From the IMG/VR virus record IMGVR_UViG_3300017717_002521, positions 27,140-91,139 of that record: a stretch of DNA of 64,000 nucleotides; one strand, given 5' to 3'. Within the stretch, counting starts at the first letter, position 1. Each line of letters starts with the position of its first letter. This document shows, piece after piece, positions 14,494 to 24,962 of the stretch. The notes under the pieces were generated by a model, which saw only the letters and a program-made list of their open reading frames with translations, ran no database searches and had not been told where the DNA came from. The position numbers were made by a program, and so were the translations under genes. The DNA comes from a virus.

Positions 14494-16866
14494 ATGCAGT
14501 TAGAAAAAAAGTACTATACCGTCCAAGACTCAGAGACGTTAAAGTTAATGTTCCAACACATTGAAGAGTCAGATACTCTAGCAGTCGATACTGAAACGAC
14601 TGGTCTTAACCCTCGTAAGGATAAAATTATTGGATGGTCTATATCAGGAGATGAAGGTATTGGCTTTTATCTACCTACTCTAGTATGGAACTTCGAGCAA
14701 GGTACTTTAGACTTACAGACTATTGATGGTACTTCAACTGAAGTATTATCTAAAAACTTACTTAAGATGTTATTAGGTAAGAAGCTAGTATTTCACAACG
14801 CTTCGTTTGATGTTCAGTTTATAAAAAACTATTTCGGAGTTAATCTACTACCTGATGTTTGGGTCGATACTGGACTACTTGTTCATACAGTTTATGAAGA
14901 AGGAGCATTTGGATTTGGTAATCCATTTGGTTTGAAATCTATTGCTATAATGAATCAAGAAGCATTAGGTTTAGATGTTGAGAAAGCTGCTAACGAAGAA
15001 CAAGTTGAACTAAAAGAAAGTATTAAACGAAATGGTGGAAGCGTTACTAAAGAGAGTTTTGAAATATATAAAGCAGATTTGGATATCCTTTCTAAATATG
15101 CTAGTGCTGATACTGACCTCACACTTCGCATTTGTAATCTATATCTGGCTAAACTTAAGGAAGAAGGATTAGAAGATTTCTTTTTCAAAGATGAAGTTAT
15201 GCCTATCTATCGTGAGGTTACCGTTCCTATGGAAGCTCATGGTGTAGACTTAGATACTGAATTAATAGAGAAGATACATGGAGAGATTGTAGAAGATCAG
15301 AAAAAGAATAAAGAGATAGTAATGAAGTCTCTCTTAGCTATACCTGAAGTTAAAGAATGGGTAGTAGCTACGTCTATTGAAGCATACCCTTTTTCCCATA
15401 AAGGTAATTGGGCTCAGAGATTAGTACAAAGGTATTCTTTACCTTTACCTAAATCTGAAAAAACTGGTAAGTATTCTCTTACTGCAAAGTATATTAATGA
15501 ACTAGAAGAATCAAACGTCAAGCAATTCCTACTAACCGGGGACCATACCCTTATTGAAGACGTTGAAAAATATAGAATCTCTATGTCTCTTTGGAAAGAA
15601 TCTAATGATGGAGATTATATCAATATACAATCTAAAAAGCACTTGGGTGAAATAGTCTTCGGTTACATGGGAATTCAACCTAAAGTATCAGGTGCTAATA
15701 CTAAGTCCGGTAGAGATAAGTTCGATATGAAAATGGTTGAAGAGTTAGCGAAAACGTATCCCTGGGCAGAGAATCTTAGAGTCTATAATAAGTTACTTAA
15801 GATTAAATCTACTTACGTAGACAGGTTTAGAGACCGTCAGGAAGATGGTAGATATTACTTCTACTTTAAACAAAATGGTACTGTATCTGGTAGATATGGT
15901 TCTGACGCTCAACAGCTACCTAAACCTCTTGAAGAAGGAGAAGATGCTCCTGTGATTATGAAGTACGTTAATATTGTTAGACGTTTCTTGGTTGCCGGAA
16001 ATGGTAGGAAGGTTATTGATGCAGATTACGAATCGTTAGAGCCTCACTGCTTTGCTTCAGTAACAGGAGATAAAAAACTACAAGAGATCTTTAATAATGG
16101 ATGGGACTTTTATTCTACTGTTGCTATACAGACTGAAAAGCTAGAAGGAGTATCAGCAGATAAAAAAGCTGATAACTATCTAAAGAAACTTGATCCTGTT
16201 AAACGTAATAAAGCTAAGGCATACTCATTAGGTATTGCTTATGGAATGGAAGCTTATGCTCTTAAAATGTCTCTTAACGTAGATCAAAAGACTGCTGAAG
16301 GATTAGTAAAAGGTTACTTAGATGGGTTTCCTCAACTCAAGGAATGGAGAGAAAGATCAAGAGAACAAGTCAAAGCTAATGGTAGAATACAGAACTATGT
16401 AGGACGTATTCGTCACTTACCTAAAGTTCAAAGACTCTATGATAAGTTTGAAGATCGTATGATGGATTGGAGATTTAGAAAAGAGTTAGAGACTAGGATA
16501 CCTCCTAAATATATTAAGAAAGACGGTGAGATAGTTAAGACTGTATCTCCTAGGGATCAAGTAACTCAAGCATATAGAGATTACCGTAACGGACTTAATA
16601 ACTGTCTTAACTTTCAGTTACAGTCATTAGCAGCAGCGGTAGTTAACAGGGCTGCATTAAAGATAAACTTGAAAGCTAAAGAGTTAGGTATAGATGCTCT
16701 ATGTCAAGCACAAGTACATGACCAGTTGATTATAAACGTAGATGAGAAAGATGCAGAAATGTTTGCTCCTTACGTACAAGAGATAATGGAGAATACTACT
16801 AAGTTACCTGGAGTAACTTTGAAAGCACCTCCTGAGATAGCTAATAACTGGGCAGAAGGACATTAA
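14494..16866 (+). CDS. DNA polymerase, family A, with 3'-5' exonuclease
   Basis: A 790-residue replicative polymerase. The 3'-5' exonuclease domain has DTETTGLNPRKDK (Exo I), HNASFDVQFI (Exo II) and YASADTDLTLR (Exo III). In the polymerase domain motif A is DADYESLEPH (~residue 509), motif B is KRNKAKAYSLGIAYG (~570-584) and motif C is QVHDQLII (H742, D743). There is no 5'-3' exonuclease domain. The second motif A residue pattern (DYESLEP) differs from the DYSQIEL of bacterial Pol I, as is common in phages. Its own promoter and a conserved AAAGGTTAT leader stand upstream. A T4-like phage would carry a B-family enzyme, so this is a different lineage. Confidence 0.97.
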   Translation: MQLEKKYYTVQDSETLKLMFQHIEESDTLAVDTETTGLNPRKDKIIGWSISGDEGIGFYLPTLVWNFEQGTLDLQTIDGTSTEVLSKNLLKMLLGKKLVFHNASFDVQFIKNYFGVNLLPDVWVDTGLLVHTVYEEGAFGFGNPFGLKSIAIMNQEALGLDVEKAANEEQVELKESIKRNGGSVTKESFEIYKADLDILSKYASADTDLTLRICNLYLAKLKEEGLEDFFFKDEVMPIYREVTVPMEAHGVDLDTELIEKIHGEIVEDQKKNKEIVMKSLLAIPEVKEWVVATSIEAYPFSHKGNWAQRLVQRYSLPLPKSEKTGKYSLTAKYINELEESNVKQFLLTGDHTLIEDVEKYRISMSLWKESNDGDYINIQSKKHLGEIVFGYMGIQPKVSGANTKSGRDKFDMKMVEELAKTYPWAENLRVYNKLLKIKSTYVDRFRDRQEDGRYYFYFKQNGTVSGRYGSDAQQLPKPLEEGEDAPVIMKYVNIVRRFLVAGNGRKVIDADYESLEPHCFASVTGDKKLQEIFNNGWDFYSTVAIQTEKLEGVSADKKADNYLKKLDPVKRNKAKAYSLGIAYGMEAYALKMSLNVDQKTAEGLVKGYLDGFPQLKEWRERSREQVKANGRIQNYVGRIRHLPKVQRLYDKFEDRMMDWRFRKELETRIPPKYIKKDGEIVKTVSPRDQVTQAYRDYRNGLNNCLNFQLQSLAAAVVNRAALKINLKAKELGIDALCQAQVHDQLIINVDEKDAEMFAPYVQEIMENTTKLPGVTLKAPPEIANNWAEGH

Positions 16867-16874
16867 CTTTAAAA

Positions 16875-17573
16875 ATGAATATAAAATTAATTTGTTGCAT
16901 AGGGCTAGATTATGACTTAAATTTAGTTCCTCATTTTAGTAAACATTATTCTCAATATAATATAGATTCGTTTCATTTTATATTAAATAAAAAAGATGAA
17001 TTTAATACTACTGATTATAAAAAGTACTTCACCAACTTAATTTCAAATGGAGTAACGTTTCATAGCTGGGTAGGAGAATTTAATACTGTAGATAAGATTA
17101 ATAAATTTAATAAAGTAATAGAAAGCTCCTCTGAATCTCATATTCTATTAGCAGATGTTGACGAATTTCAAATACATAAAGGAGGAATTTATAAGGACTA
17201 TGTATGGGGAAATTTAATTGATAGAGTACCTAATAATAACTTAACAAAAAAAGTAACTAATAGAGATTTAAATAAACAGTTTCCTTTAAAAAGTAATTTA
17301 ACTAATTGGGATAATACTATTAAACCTTGTGTATTTCCTTCTTCGGAAAGATTGCAAACATCCCATTATATTACCACCCCGTATAATAATGAAGATACTA
17401 TAGAAGTTAACCATTACCGATGGACTAACACAAGATTACAAAAATCTAAAGATAGATATCGTATTTATTCTAGACTTAATAAAGAAGGTAAACGATGGCC
17501 ATCTGGTCATAAATTTGACTCACAAGACAGTTTACATGTTATTAGTAAACTACAACCTAAGTCTATTATATGA
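16875..17573 (+). CDS. glycosyltransferase-like protein
   Basis: A 232-residue GT-A-like protein of the GT2/GT92 type: HILLADVDEFQIHKG gives a DxD-type metal site, and the C-terminal half has NHYRWTN followed by a basic region. It follows DNA polymerase closely and overlaps the next glycosyltransferase by four bases. The donor and acceptor are unknown. Confidence 0.7.
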   Translation: MNIKLICCIGLDYDLNLVPHFSKHYSQYNIDSFHFILNKKDEFNTTDYKKYFTNLISNGVTFHSWVGEFNTVDKINKFNKVIESSSESHILLADVDEFQIHKGGIYKDYVWGNLIDRVPNNNLTKKVTNRDLNKQFPLKSNLTNWDNTIKPCVFPSSERLQTSHYITTPYNNEDTIEVNHYRWTNTRLQKSKDRYRIYSRLNKEGKRWPSGHKFDSQDSLHVISKLQPKSII

Positions 17574-18298
17574 ATCAAATAACCTCTGTACTTACCGTAG
17601 TTGAAAGACCCGAATACTTAAATACTCAAATAGACTGTATAAAAAATCAAAGTATAAACTCAGATATATTCATAGTTTGGAGGAATAAACAGCAATATGA
17701 TCTTAAATACCCAGCTATACTATATTTTAATGAATCTAGTCATTTTAATTCATTATATGGTAGATTTTATAATTCTTTACATATTAAAACTCCTTATGTG
17801 TTTATTTGCGACGACGATTTATTACCCGGCAAAAAATATTTAGAAAGATGTATAGAATTTAGTAAATCTAAAAACGATAAAGTAGTTATATCTTCATATG
17901 GTATGAAATTTAAAGAAGGAGAAAAAAAATATAATGTTAATAAAAGAATAAATCATAATACCTTTCCAAAAGTTCCTGTTAAAGTTGATATGGGAGGTCA
18001 AGGATGGTTTATGAAAACCGAATTACTTAAACTCTTTACTTCTTACCCTTATCTTTTAGATGATTCAGGAGAAGATATACATTTTTCATTTTGTTTGTTT
18101 AAAAATAGTATAGATATTTTTGTATTGGATAAAGATATTGATAATAAAGATACATGGCAAGATACTTGCAGAGGATCAAGAGGTAATGATGAAAAAGCTC
18201 AATGGAAAAATACTACTCATAAAATAGTAAGAGATAAACTTATAGATAAGTATACGTCTTTAGGTTGGAAATTTAACATAAATAAGTCTTTTTTGTAG
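17570..18298 (+). CDS. glycosyltransferase-like protein
   Basis: A 242-residue GT-A-like enzyme. The N-terminus SVLTVVERPEYL and the VFICDDDLLPGK motif (DDD metal site, ~residues 82-93) resemble GT2/GT64-type transferases, and GGQGWFMKTELL is an acceptor-loop-like segment. It forms a pair with the preceding gene. A new promoter starts right after it. Confidence 0.7.
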   Translation: MNQITSVLTVVERPEYLNTQIDCIKNQSINSDIFIVWRNKQQYDLKYPAILYFNESSHFNSLYGRFYNSLHIKTPYVFICDDDLLPGKKYLERCIEFSKSKNDKVVISSYGMKFKEGEKKYNVNKRINHNTFPKVPVKVDMGGQGWFMKTELLKLFTSYPYLLDDSGEDIHFSFCLFKNSIDIFVLDKDIDNKDTWQDTCRGSRGNDEKAQWKNTTHKIVRDKLIDKYTSLGWKFNINKSFL

Positions 18299-18328
18299 TT
18301 GTCTATTAATTATTTTTTTCGTATATTT
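18299..18328 (+). promoter_or_regulatory. promoter of hsp20
   Basis: TTG at 18299-18301, a 20-base spacer ending in TTTTTTTCG, then TATATTT at 18322-18328. This is one of the best matches to the genome's consensus. It leaves an ~80-base 5' leader before hsp20. Confidence 0.78.
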
Positions 18329-18344
18329 ATAATAAAGAAGATCG

Positions 18345-18836
18345 ACCTCAGAGCGAACTTAATTTTTTTTAACCCGAGTAGCTTAGGCACTCACAAATAT
18401 AAATGATATGAATACATTTTTAACAGAACGTAATCCGTTCGACATTTTAGTAAGGAATTTCTTCCAAGACGCAGGAGCATACAGACCTCTTGCAGAATCC
18501 AAATTACCCCACCCAGTAGATATTTACGAAAGAGACAACGGTCTAGGACTAGACATAGCTTGTACCGGAATCTCAAAAGAAGATATTGAAATTCTTATTG
18601 AGGGTAATATAATCAGAGTTAATTACGATAAACCTAAAGAGGATGATTTAGGCGAATATATCCATAGAGGTATCGCTAAAAGATCATTTAACCTAGGTTG
18701 GAAAATTGATAGTAGATTTAATCTATCTAAAGCAACAGCCGAATTTAAAAACGGACTGTTACAAATAGTTATACCTTTTGCTAAAGGGTTAGAACCAAAA
18801 ACTTTAACAATTAGCTAAATAAACCAGCTCTGAGGT
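18345..18836. repeat. 10-bp inverted repeat flanking hsp20
   Basis: ACCTCAGAGC at 18345-18354 in the 5' leader is exactly matched by its reverse complement GCTCTGAGGT at 18827-18836 just after the hsp20 stop codon. In RNA the two ends of the hsp20 message could pair. The downstream copy is itself within a weak hairpin (AAACC...GGTTT). Confidence 0.6.
18408..18818 (+). CDS. hsp20: small heat-shock protein (alpha-crystallin domain)
   Basis: A 136-residue ATP-independent holdase. A short N-terminal arm (NPFDILVRNFFQD) is followed by an alpha-crystallin domain from HPVDIYERDNG to LQIVIPFAKG, with GLEPKTLTIS as the C-terminal tail, though without a clear IxI motif. It has its own strong promoter and stands directly before groES-groEL, so the three form a folding module, probably for virion assembly. 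Marine T4-like phages also carry Hsp20 genes. Confidence 0.92.
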   Translation: MNTFLTERNPFDILVRNFFQDAGAYRPLAESKLPHPVDIYERDNGLGLDIACTGISKEDIEILIEGNIIRVNYDKPKEDDLGEYIHRGIAKRSFNLGWKIDSRFNLSKATAEFKNGLLQIVIPFAKGLEPKTLTIS

Positions 18837-18865
18837 TTGCTCTTCTATTAATTTATCTTATATTA
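18837..18865 (+). promoter_or_regulatory. promoter of groES-groEL
   Basis: TTG at 18837-18839, a 19-base spacer, then TATATTA at 18859-18865, 19 bases before the groES ATG. It allows the chaperonin pair to be transcribed apart from hsp20. No CIRCE heat-shock operator is visible. Confidence 0.72.
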
Positions 18866-18883
18866 ATTAAAAACGTTATATAA

Positions 18884-20928
<2,045 letters not shown>

Positions 20929-20936
<8 letters not shown>

Positions 20937-21099
20937 ACAAGAATTATTTGAAGCAATCGCAACACAGTTTGCAATCTTAGAAGAAAACAATGAAGGAGCT
21001 ACTAAAGCTTCACAAGCAAGAGCTCGTAAAGCAGCAGGAGAGATTAAGAAATTAATTACTCCCTACAAGAAAGCGAACATGGACGCTGTGAAGGGGTAG
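20929..21099 (+). CDS. histone H1-like (Hc1-type) small DNA-binding protein
   Basis: A 56-residue protein resembling the short histone-H1-like proteins common in Bacteroidota: an acidic N-terminal helix, then GATKASQARARKAAGEIKK, the typical ARKA-type basic helix, then ITPYKKANMDAVKG. The family binds DNA or nucleoid. As the last gene before a terminator it likely shares the groEL message. It may have been taken from a host, and could help condense host or phage DNA. Confidence 0.72.
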
Positions 21100-21172
21100 G
21101 GCGTTTCCTCCTCTCACGAAGTGCCACGCGCATTTTCAACTAAGCCCTGCCGGAAACGGTGGGGTTTTTTTA
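21098..21172 (+). ncRNA. GC-rich structured 3' element with two alternative foldings
   Basis: This ~75-base island is far richer in G+C than its surroundings. CGTTTCC (21102-21108) is the exact reverse complement of GGAAACG (21152-21158), which lies in the loop and 3' arm of the terminator hairpin; AGGGC (21098-21102) is the reverse complement of GCCCT (21144-21148). These pairings compete with the terminator stem, a layout seen in attenuators. A CAC-GAA-GTG mini-hairpin lies between. No known riboswitch consensus (for example preQ1) was recognised. Confidence 0.45.
21144..21172 (+). terminator. rho-independent terminator after the groEL operon
   Basis: CCCTGCCG, loop GAAA, CGGTGGGG followed by seven T. 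Two G-T wobble pairs are included in the eight-pair stem. Confidence 0.85.
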
Positions 21173-21208
21173 TATATTTATATTTACATTACAGATATAA
21201 GAGAAAAA

Positions 21209-22021
21209 ATGAAGATAACTCATAGATTTAACCACTATACAGCTCATGAAGCTAATAAGACTCTTAAATGGGTACCTAACGATTTAGAAGAACTTTTTAA
21301 AGAAAGGCTAAAAAATGAACCTACAAATCCTAGTCTTAATTATTATTTAAAAAATCCTATAATTTATAAACTAAATAATTATGGATTTAGAAGTCCTGTT
21401 GATTATGTTGAAGGAATAGAAGGTAATGTATTTTTAGGGTGCAGCCATACTTTTGGTATAGGGCATCATCTGGAGAATACTTGGTCTTGGAAGCTTAATG
21501 AGTATGTTGGGGGTAATTTTATAAATTTATCAGTCGGTGGTACCGGTATCGGAACTGGGTTTCGCTTATTATATGGGATGAAGGATATAGTAAAGCCAAA
21601 AAATGTTTTTCTATTCTACCCTCATGTATATAGATATGAATATTTTGATCAGCGTTATCAAACTTGGGCTAATGTGTGTATCACTCAACTTTATAAAATA
21701 GAAACGAGAAATAAAAAATTTCTTTTAGAACAGAACAATGCTGAGATGTTTTATTATTTACATTATACTGCTATTAAAAATTTATGTTATGAATTAGACA
21801 TTCCTCTCTATAATGTTACCGAGTTTAATAAGTTCTGGGAAGATCCAGATGAAAATTCTCCTTTACCGCTTTGTGCAAGAGATGATCACCCTAATCCCAA
21901 GTTTCATGTTAATGTTTTTGAAAAATTTAAACAAATTTATGATAATAAAATAAACATTTATAAAAGACCTGAAGAATTATGTGATTTAAAATATAACAAA
22001 GGACTAAAGCCAATTTTGTAA
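21209..22021 (+). CDS. SGNH-hydrolase-like protein
   Basis: A 270-residue protein with the SGNH pattern: VFLGCSHTFGIG (block I with the nucleophile-like Ser, ~residues 74-85), NLSVGGTGIGTGF (block II/III Gly) and ARDDHPNPKFH (block V DxxH-like). Such enzymes remove acyl groups from glycans or act as acetyl transfer partners. It is one of three SGNH-type genes in the window (also 24269 and 38501). A T-rich leader with TATATTTAT lies 30 bases upstream. Confidence 0.72.
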   Translation: MKITHRFNHYTAHEANKTLKWVPNDLEELFKERLKNEPTNPSLNYYLKNPIIYKLNNYGFRSPVDYVEGIEGNVFLGCSHTFGIGHHLENTWSWKLNEYVGGNFINLSVGGTGIGTGFRLLYGMKDIVKPKNVFLFYPHVYRYEYFDQRYQTWANVCITQLYKIETRNKKFLLEQNNAEMFYYLHYTAIKNLCYELDIPLYNVTEFNKFWEDPDENSPLPLCARDDHPNPKFHVNVFEKFKQIYDNKINIYKRPEELCDLKYNKGLKPIL

Positions 22022-22044
22022 TTCATTTAAAAGTTCGTATATTA
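22016..22044 (+). promoter_or_regulatory. promoter of the small secreted protein gene at 22113
   Basis: TTG at 22016-22018, a 19-base spacer, then TATATTA at 22038-22044. A duplicated AGAACATTAAG (22047-22057 and 22069-22079, 22 bases apart) follows immediately and may be an operator. Confidence 0.72.
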
Positions 22045-22046
22045 AT

Positions 22047-22079
22047 AGAACATTAAGGCAAGTTCAAGAGAACATTAAG
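22047..22079 (+). repeat. 11-bp direct repeat behind a promoter (possible operator)
   Basis: AGAACATTAAG occurs at 22047-22057 and again at 22069-22079. The 22-base period puts both copies on the same DNA face just downstream of the -7 box, as expected for a repressor or activator site. Confidence 0.5.
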
Positions 22080-22112
22080 AACTACCTATTTATTAATATA
22101 AAAACATCCAAT

Positions 22113-22322
22113 ATGAAGAGAGCGCTAATACTAGGCTTGCTGTTATTCGGGATGAATGCACAAGCCCATATCGGTAAAAGCGATAACAAACTGGAGCTAC
22201 AAAAGAAAGCAGTTTATTTCGAGATTAAAGCTCAACTCGCGGCCGGTGTGATTACATTAGAAGAGGCACAACGCCTCTGGAAGATTAAAGTTAAACATTT
22301 AAGGAAAGAAGAGGCTATTTAA
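22113..22322 (+). CDS. small exported protein, 69 aa
   Basis: Function unknown. A clear Sec signal peptide, MKRALILGLLLFGMNAQA, leaves a ~50-residue mature helical protein (SDNKLELQKKAVYFEIK, then EEAQRLWKIKVKHLRKEE). It has a dedicated promoter, a direct repeat upstream and a terminator fused to its stop codon, so it is a monocistronic, probably abundant periplasmic protein. G+C content is higher than its neighbours, suggesting a host origin. Confidence 0.8.
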   Translation: MKRALILGLLLFGMNAQAHIGKSDNKLELQKKAVYFEIKAQLAAGVITLEEAQRLWKIKVKHLRKEEAI

Positions 22323-22336
22323 GCCTCTTTTTTTTT
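22310..22336 (+). terminator. rho-independent terminator
   Basis: AGAGGC, loop TATTTAA, GCCTCT and a run of eight to nine T. The stop codon TAA of the small exported protein lies in the loop. Confidence 0.92.
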
Positions 22337-22347
22337 CTCATATTTAT
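22334..22347 (+). promoter_or_regulatory. possible promoter of the gene at 22359
   Basis: TTTCTCATATTTAT, partly overlapping the terminator T-run, resembles the -7 region of other promoters here. No TTG is seen at the right distance. Confidence 0.35.
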
Positions 22348-22358
22348 TATAAAGAGTT

Positions 22359-23426
22359 ATGGGTATTCTAGAGGACTTAAGGTGGATAGATATACCACCT
22401 AGTAATCTGTTTATTATTTCCGGTATAATTGACTTTTCTCGTCCATCAGATCATTGGTATAAAGAGTTTCAAAAGAATAAGTCTTCAATAAGAAGTAGTA
22501 AATATATAAATAATTTAAAGCAACTTATATTACAAGGTACAAAAATTATTCTAGATTGTACAATGGAGGGTTCTTTAATCAAAGATGATATAAGAGAGTA
22601 TATAGGAATACTCACCAAACACAGAGTTGACTTTAATAGTATTTTTTTAGCATTTAATAATTCATATTTATCTTCTAGTAATATTATTTCATACAGTGGA
22701 TACAATATTAAATGTGTTTACTTTCCTCATTTTTTTATTTCTACTTTATTTGAATTTCAAAAACATATTAAACCTATGTCTTCAGATAATCCTTCATATG
22801 ACTTTTTATGTCTTAATCGTAGAATGAGAATAGGAAAGTATTTACTACTTAAAGAACTTAAAGAAAGAAATTTGTTGGAAAAAACACTTTATACTTATGT
22901 AAAGACTCTTGTAGAATCTGATGTTGATGGTTCAGTTTCTAAAAATCAATTGGAAGGAGATAAAGAATATGGAGAGCATATTTCTGAAGACGATGAAAAT
23001 TTTTTATATTGGCTTAATACAGACTGGTATTCTGATACAAAAGTAGATATAGTTAACGAAACATATTATTTAGAAGATGACCAATGTCATTTAACTGAAA
23101 AGATATTCAAACCTATGATGTTAGAAAAACCTTTTGTAGTTAATGGTACTAAAGGGTATTTGAAAGAACTTAAAAGATTAGGGTTTAAAACTTTTTCTGA
23201 CGTTATCGATGAATCATATGATGATGCTAGTAATGAAATAAGATATAAATTAGTAGTAGACGCTGCAATTGAACTTGCTGGTAAATATAATACTGATAAA
23301 GTTAAACAGATATGTAAATACAATAAAAAACTTTTTTTCAATATTTCTCATAAAAAAGATATAGTAAAAAAATTATTTATTTCTCAATTAAAAACTGATG
23401 GACTACTTCAACCTAAACAGATATAA
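22359..23426 (+). CDS. putative glycosyltransferase (GT10-like)
   Basis: A 355-residue protein. The C-terminal half has HLTEKIFKPMMLEKPFVV, then LGFKTFSDVIDESYD, a pattern like the donor-binding end of fucosyltransferase-type (GT10) enzymes and of phage homologues in glycan loci. The N-terminal half is not recognisable apart from FLCLNRRMRIGKYLLL. No membrane segment is seen. The sugar is unknown. Confidence 0.55.
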   Translation: MGILEDLRWIDIPPSNLFIISGIIDFSRPSDHWYKEFQKNKSSIRSSKYINNLKQLILQGTKIILDCTMEGSLIKDDIREYIGILTKHRVDFNSIFLAFNNSYLSSSNIISYSGYNIKCVYFPHFFISTLFEFQKHIKPMSSDNPSYDFLCLNRRMRIGKYLLLKELKERNLLEKTLYTYVKTLVESDVDGSVSKNQLEGDKEYGEHISEDDENFLYWLNTDWYSDTKVDIVNETYYLEDDQCHLTEKIFKPMMLEKPFVVNGTKGYLKELKRLGFKTFSDVIDESYDDASNEIRYKLVVDAAIELAGKYNTDKVKQICKYNKKLFFNISHKKDIVKKLFISQLKTDGLLQPKQI

Positions 23427-23428
23427 GT

Positions 23429-23457
23429 TTGTATATTGATTTTTTTTTCCTATATTA
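23429..23457 (+). promoter_or_regulatory. promoter of the 2OG oxygenase gene
   Basis: TTG at 23429-23431, a 19-base spacer that is mostly T, then TATATTA at 23451-23457, only five bases before ATG 23462, so the message has almost no leader. Confidence 0.65.
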
Positions 23458-23461
23458 AGAT

Positions 23462-24031
23462 ATGGACGTTATAGAATATGGTGGGCTGTTAAATAAAGCA
23501 TTTTGTGATTTACTTATAGAAAAAGCTAAACCTAAAATGTTCCAAGCCGATGTAATCGGTGAAACAAAAGATAATAGAATAGCTTCTAACTGTTGGTTTG
23601 ATAATAATGAATTCCCAGAACTGCATCACCTTAAAGAATGGATTGCTGGTACAACTTCAACACCAATTGAAAATCAAGAAAACGGGACAGTTGTAAGGTA
23701 TGATGTAGGAGGTAAATATGAAGCTCATTTTGATTACTTTGATAGTAGTGTTCCTGCTCAAGCTGAAGAATTTAAAAACGGCGGCAATAGAGTGTGGTCC
23801 TTTTTAGTATATTTAAATGATGACTATGAAGGGGGTAGTACTTTTTTTCCTGAACATGATTTAAATGTACAACCTGATATGGGGAAAGGAGTATTATGGA
23901 GAAATACTTTAGACGGAGCTTTATTAGAAGAATCAATACATGCAGGTAATCCTGTAACTAAAGGAACTAAATGGATTTTTATCACTTGGATACGAGAAAG
24001 TAAATTTTATAATGAAACCGAAAATCCCTAA
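23462..24031 (+). CDS. 2-oxoglutarate/Fe(II) oxygenase, prolyl 4-hydroxylase-like
   Basis: A 189-residue double-stranded beta-helix oxygenase. The iron ligands are H89 and D91 (AHFDYFD) and H160 (SIHAGNP); K170 (TKGTKW) is placed to bind 2-oxoglutarate. YEGGSTFFPE is a conserved turn of P4H-like enzymes. Phage members may hydroxylate structural proteins or be involved in base or glycan modification; the substrate is unknown. A second such enzyme is at 61608. Confidence 0.9.
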   Translation: MDVIEYGGLLNKAFCDLLIEKAKPKMFQADVIGETKDNRIASNCWFDNNEFPELHHLKEWIAGTTSTPIENQENGTVVRYDVGGKYEAHFDYFDSSVPAQAEEFKNGGNRVWSFLVYLNDDYEGGSTFFPEHDLNVQPDMGKGVLWRNTLDGALLEESIHAGNPVTKGTKWIFITWIRESKFYNETENP

Positions 24032-24137
24032 ATTATCGAATGAAGTATTACGTTCCATATGGGAAGCATCTAGGCATACAGTAGAAAAAAATAAGAAGAA
24101 ATATACACGCAAAAATAAACATAAAAAAAATGAGTGA
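24012..24137 (+). CDS. small very basic ORF, 41 aa
   Basis: Lies in another frame over the end of the oxygenase gene and overlaps the next small gene by eight bases. The peptide is lysine-rich (KNKKKYTRKNKHKKNE), so nucleic-acid binding is possible. Support is moderate. Confidence 0.45.
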   Translation: MKPKIPKLSNEVLRSIWEASRHTVEKNKKKYTRKNKHKKNE

Positions 24138-24282
24138 TTCAATTAAAAAGTGGCATGAAATGCAAGAGGATAAACACTTAAGAGAGAAAGCAGAAATTAA
24201 AAAGAAAGCATATAGATTGCTAACTGAGTATGATGCTGAAACTATTCGAGTAGCTTCTAGAATTTTAAATGAAAAAGAATAA
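24130..24282 (+). CDS. small helical protein, 50 aa
   Basis: Not recognised. Charged, helical, with no cysteine. It starts and ends in overlaps with its neighbours, which supports translation. Confidence 0.55.
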   Translation: MSDSIKKWHEMQEDKHLREKAEIKKKAYRLLTEYDAETIRVASRILNEKE

Positions 24283-24940
24283 ATATTGGCCTTTATCATC
24301 TAGAGTTAATAAATCGTTTAAAACATCCGGCTCAGACGATACAGGAATAAATACATATACTTATAATGAGTTAGGGTATCGAGGGGATTCTATATCTAAA
24401 AATATAGATATCTTATCTGTAGGTTGTTCTCATACTGAAGGCATAGGAGTTAATGATAATGAGACTTGGCCGCATTATGTAGCTGAAGCATTAAACATGA
24501 CTCATATTAATATGGGCTTTACTGGTCGTTCTAATGACTATATTTCAAGAACAGTAACCTCTTATGTAAGACAGTTTAATCCTAAATATGTATTCGTTAT
24601 GTACACATACCCCAGCCGTAGAGAGTACTGGACTGACGAAGGTCCTCAACCCTATGCTAGTCAACAGTGGGGATACTTTGAAGATAATCCCGATAAGTGG
24701 GATGCTTTTACAAAATTAAGTTCTGTTGAAAGTGACAAACATAACTTTATTAAGAATCATTTGATGGTTATGATGGCTTGTGAGTTAGCTAGTACTACTC
24801 TTATATGGAATGGTTCTTTTACTGGGTATGAATATAAAGATAGTAAAAGGTTTGACGGAGAGTATAATGTAGAATACGGTAAACATGCAACTGCAGAACA
24901 AAATAAAAAATACGCTACTAATCTAGTTGGATACCTGTAA
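24269..24940 (+). CDS. SGNH-hydrolase-like protein
   Basis: A 223-residue protein with the SGNH layout: LSVGCSHTEGIGV (block I Ser), NMGFTGRSNDYI (blocks II/III with Gly and Asn) and YGKHATAEQNKKYA at the C-terminus (block V). In block V the usual Asp of DxxH appears replaced by Gly, so activity is uncertain. NELGYRGDSI near the N-terminus also occurs in its relative at 21209 as NNYGFRSP. Confidence 0.7.
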   Translation: MKKNKYWPLSSRVNKSFKTSGSDDTGINTYTYNELGYRGDSISKNIDILSVGCSHTEGIGVNDNETWPHYVAEALNMTHINMGFTGRSNDYISRTVTSYVRQFNPKYVFVMYTYPSRREYWTDEGPQPYASQQWGYFEDNPDKWDAFTKLSSVESDKHNFIKNHLMVMMACELASTTLIWNGSFTGYEYKDSKRFDGEYNVEYGKHATAEQNKKYATNLVGYL

Positions 24941-24956
24941 GATTTTTCTTATATTT
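24927..24956 (+). promoter_or_regulatory. promoter of the gene at 24963
   Basis: TTG at 24927-24929, a 20-base spacer, then TATATTT at 24950-24956, seven bases before ATG 24963. The TTG is also an in-frame start-like codon, but it is better explained as the -33 element. Confidence 0.75.
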
Positions 24957-24962
24957 AATTAT

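Noticed and set aside
21098-21172. preQ1 riboswitch or tRNA
   Set aside because: No preQ1-I or preQ1-II consensus and no cloverleaf could be drawn; kept only as a structured terminator-type element.
24927-24962. N-terminal extension of the protein at 24963
   Set aside because: The region holds the -33 TTG and -7 TATATTT boxes, so it is promoter rather than coding sequence.
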